Assembly (NCBI RefSeq): GCF_034424155.1
Contig: NZ_CP139992.1
Location: forward strand, 3,488,012-3,552,011
From: Hafnia alvei
GTDB lineage: Bacteria > Pseudomonadota > Gammaproteobacteria > Enterobacterales > Enterobacteriaceae
DNA length: 64,000 bases
Reading direction: 5' to 3'
The notes under the pieces were generated by a model that was not told where the DNA came from, made no database searches, and was given only the letters and a program-made list of their open reading frames with translations. Each line of letters begins with the position of its first letter. Within the stretch, counting starts at the first letter, position 1. Positions 62,692 through 64,000 of this stretch are shown piece after piece. The translations under genes and the position numbers were made by a program.

Positions 62692-63675
62692 TTATCTTTT
62701 ACGCCGCGCTCCCTTTTCATTTATCAAATCACTCTCACCTTTACGTCCATTAATGACGTAATGCACTTCACAATGAATTCTATACTGTGTAAAAAAATCA
62801 GAAAGCGCCATATGTAATTCACGTGCCCATGGAAGGCGCTCAAAATTCACATCAAAAAAATCATATACATATTCCGTATTTTCCCTGAGATGGAAAACAT
62901 TATTTCTAAACGTCCTGAGAGAATCAGCGTGTTCTTTCATTAACCTCCCTATGTTATTTGAAATCGGTAGCAATTCCTTAAAATCATCAGGACGCTCATT
63001 GTTAAGCAAGATCCGCAGGTTTAGCTTACGAACACCCTCGCAAACCACTCCCAGAAAACCCAACCAGGTAGAAAGATAAATTCTTATATCTATTTCATCA
63101 CGCTCGTTTAAATGACCATTGACATGCGATTTTTGTCTAAGTTTTTCGTAATTCTTAAACATAAGCTCAGCTGACTGAAAATAATGAGTAAGAAGAACCA
63201 ACACACGGTCTTGATTCCGGTTAGGAAGTTTATCTCCAGGATGTCTGCTGTCTATATCTACAGCGTAGAAAAATGGAGCATTAGCAATATAATAAAGGTC
63301 ATAATCAATACAAACCAATTGTTCTTTATCTAATGCATTATTCAAACAGTCTGCAACTTCATCCTTATTCTTGAAGCCATAAGAACTCAGATTCTCTCCT
63401 GCAAAAAGGGTTAGCCTCCATAAATTAAACCCTCCAACCTCCCCCTGAGCACCAAAATCAAAATCAACATCCCCAGAACTAAGCCTTACCAGACAACCAG
63501 CACCATGCTTATGGTATTTAACGCCATCATCTAACTCATCAGAAATTGGTATATCTAATTCAATCCAATGATTACAACTCAATGGCATTGGTATACCAGA
63601 ACGATGCATTATTTTTAGCGCGACCAAGATCTTTTCTTGAAAATCAAAAATCAAACGAGCAAGTTTTTCATTCAT
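62692..63675 (-). CDS. Unknown protein with HEPN-like C-terminal region
   Basis: A 327-residue soluble protein. The N-terminal half carries GAGCLVRLSSGDVDFDFG and GGFNLWRL, a pattern I associate with the DUF6896 family. The C-terminal half is helical and contains FRNNVFHLREN at about residues 257-267, matching the R-x4-H signature of HEPN ribonuclease domains. No nucleotidyltransferase partner is adjacent. Codon use is AT-rich, suggesting transfer. A defence or toxin role is inference. Confidence 0.65.
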   Translation of the reverse strand: MNEKLARLIFDFQEKILVALKIMHRSGIPMPLSCNHWIELDIPISDELDDGVKYHKHGAGCLVRLSSGDVDFDFGAQGEVGGFNLWRLTLFAGENLSSYGFKNKDEVADCLNNALDKEQLVCIDYDLYYIANAPFFYAVDIDSRHPGDKLPNRNQDRVLVLLTHYFQSAELMFKNYEKLRQKSHVNGHLNERDEIDIRIYLSTWLGFLGVVCEGVRKLNLRILLNNERPDDFKELLPISNNIGRLMKEHADSLRTFRNNVFHLRENTEYVYDFFDVNFERLPWARELHMALSDFFTQYRIHCEVHYVINGRKGESDLINEKGARRKR

Positions 63676-63885
63676 CGCAGCAGCCCATATTCCATTATTT
63701 AAAATAATAGTATCTTAAACCATCCCTCCCCTAAAAAAACAATAGTCAAATTATGAACATTCCATCCCCTCATGAACGATTTTCATATGACACATTCTCA
63801 ACTTAAATTTCTGGCACTAAGCGGGCTTGAGCAGACAGATTTCACGAGATAAGGGCATGGATAAATTCTCCATACCCTTGAACTA
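63676..63885. other. Gene-free gap
   Basis: Holds the presumed promoter of the HEPN-like gene and, at 63850-63879, a stem-loop AAGGGCATGG/CCATACCCTT (one wobble on the - strand) just after the stop of the leftward gene at the window end. No T tract. Confidence 0.4.
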
Positions 63886-64000
63886 TTACTTCCCAGTTGA
63901 TTTGCTTGGTTTCAGCCCAGGGGTATTGCCGGGGGTATCCTTATTATCACGTCTGCGTTGATCAGGTTTTCCTGTTGATTTTGCAATTGGTTTTGGACCA
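63886..64000 (-). CDS. 3' end of an unidentified leftward gene (partial)
   Basis: The last 37 codons on the - strand stay open to the window edge and end at TAA 63886-63888. The tail is rich in Lys, Pro, Gly and Arg (PIAKSTGKPDQRRRDNKDTP, then GLKPSKSTGK), a disordered basic C-terminus. Too short to name, and it may be non-coding. Confidence 0.4.
   Translation of the reverse strand, partial: GPKPIAKSTGKPDQRRRDNKDTPGNTPGLKPSKSTGK

Overview
The window reads as chromosome of a member of the Enterobacterales. Hafnia or a close relative would fit the mix of puuP, yjjG, lpxP, a complete enterobacterial 4-hydroxyphenylacetate (hpa) cluster, yddG, ynfA, ahr and arsRBC, but the species is inference and not proven. 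No rRNA, tRNA or CRISPR array was seen.

Layout. 1-9 kb is core-like: the 3' end of puuP, an IS200-type insertion just behind it, small acetyltransferase, molybdate-binding, zinc-ribbon and DUF2623 genes, an orphan nqrE-like gene, a 43-residue membrane peptide under a near-ideal class II CRP promoter, yjjG, lpxP, a cold-shock gene and an unknown membrane protein. 8.7-21.7 kb is the hpa region: hpaR divergent from hpaG1-G2-E-D-F, then a succinate-semialdehyde dehydrogenase, then hpaH-I-X, hpaA and hpaBC. Together they take 4-hydroxyphenylacetate via homoprotocatechuate to pyruvate and succinate semialdehyde, and the extra dehydrogenase completes the route to succinate. 23-30.8 kb is a Fur-box-led uptake locus with its own exbB, exbD and tonB, a ChaN-like lipoprotein, an exported oligopeptidase-B-like peptidase and a TonB-dependent receptor. 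31-36.4 kb is an alpha-glucoside PTS unit with a GH4 hydrolase, an RpiR regulator and an FHS-type sugar permease. ahr and arsRBC follow to 39.8 kb.

40-52.5 kb is a decayed genomic island whose gene order matches the E. coli CP4-57/CP4-44 type: YfjP GTPase, YfjQ (DUF932), YfjR-like WYL regulator, two exported proteins, DUF905, ArdB antirestriction, RadC, DUF987, CbeA-CbtA, plus YfjJ-like and AlpA-like genes. Its left part holds duplicated non-coding units, a frameshifted second cbtA, a putative orphan peptidoglycan-hydrolase effector with a candidate immunity gene, and a 22-codon scrap of a P4-type integrase. No intact integrase lies in the window.

52.6-62.5 kb is a second accessory block. 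An MFS efflux pump and a nitroreductase share one palindrome. A CusRS-like two-component system sits among enzymes that all carry export signals: aldo/keto reductase, cupin, carboxymuconolactone-decarboxylase-like protein, flavodoxin and two alpha/beta hydrolases. Two copies of a 16-bp TGACA-N4-TGTCA box flank it. I read this as a candidate periplasmic stress or detoxification system and consider it the strongest lead. The window ends with a HEPN-like protein and the 3' end of an unidentified gene.
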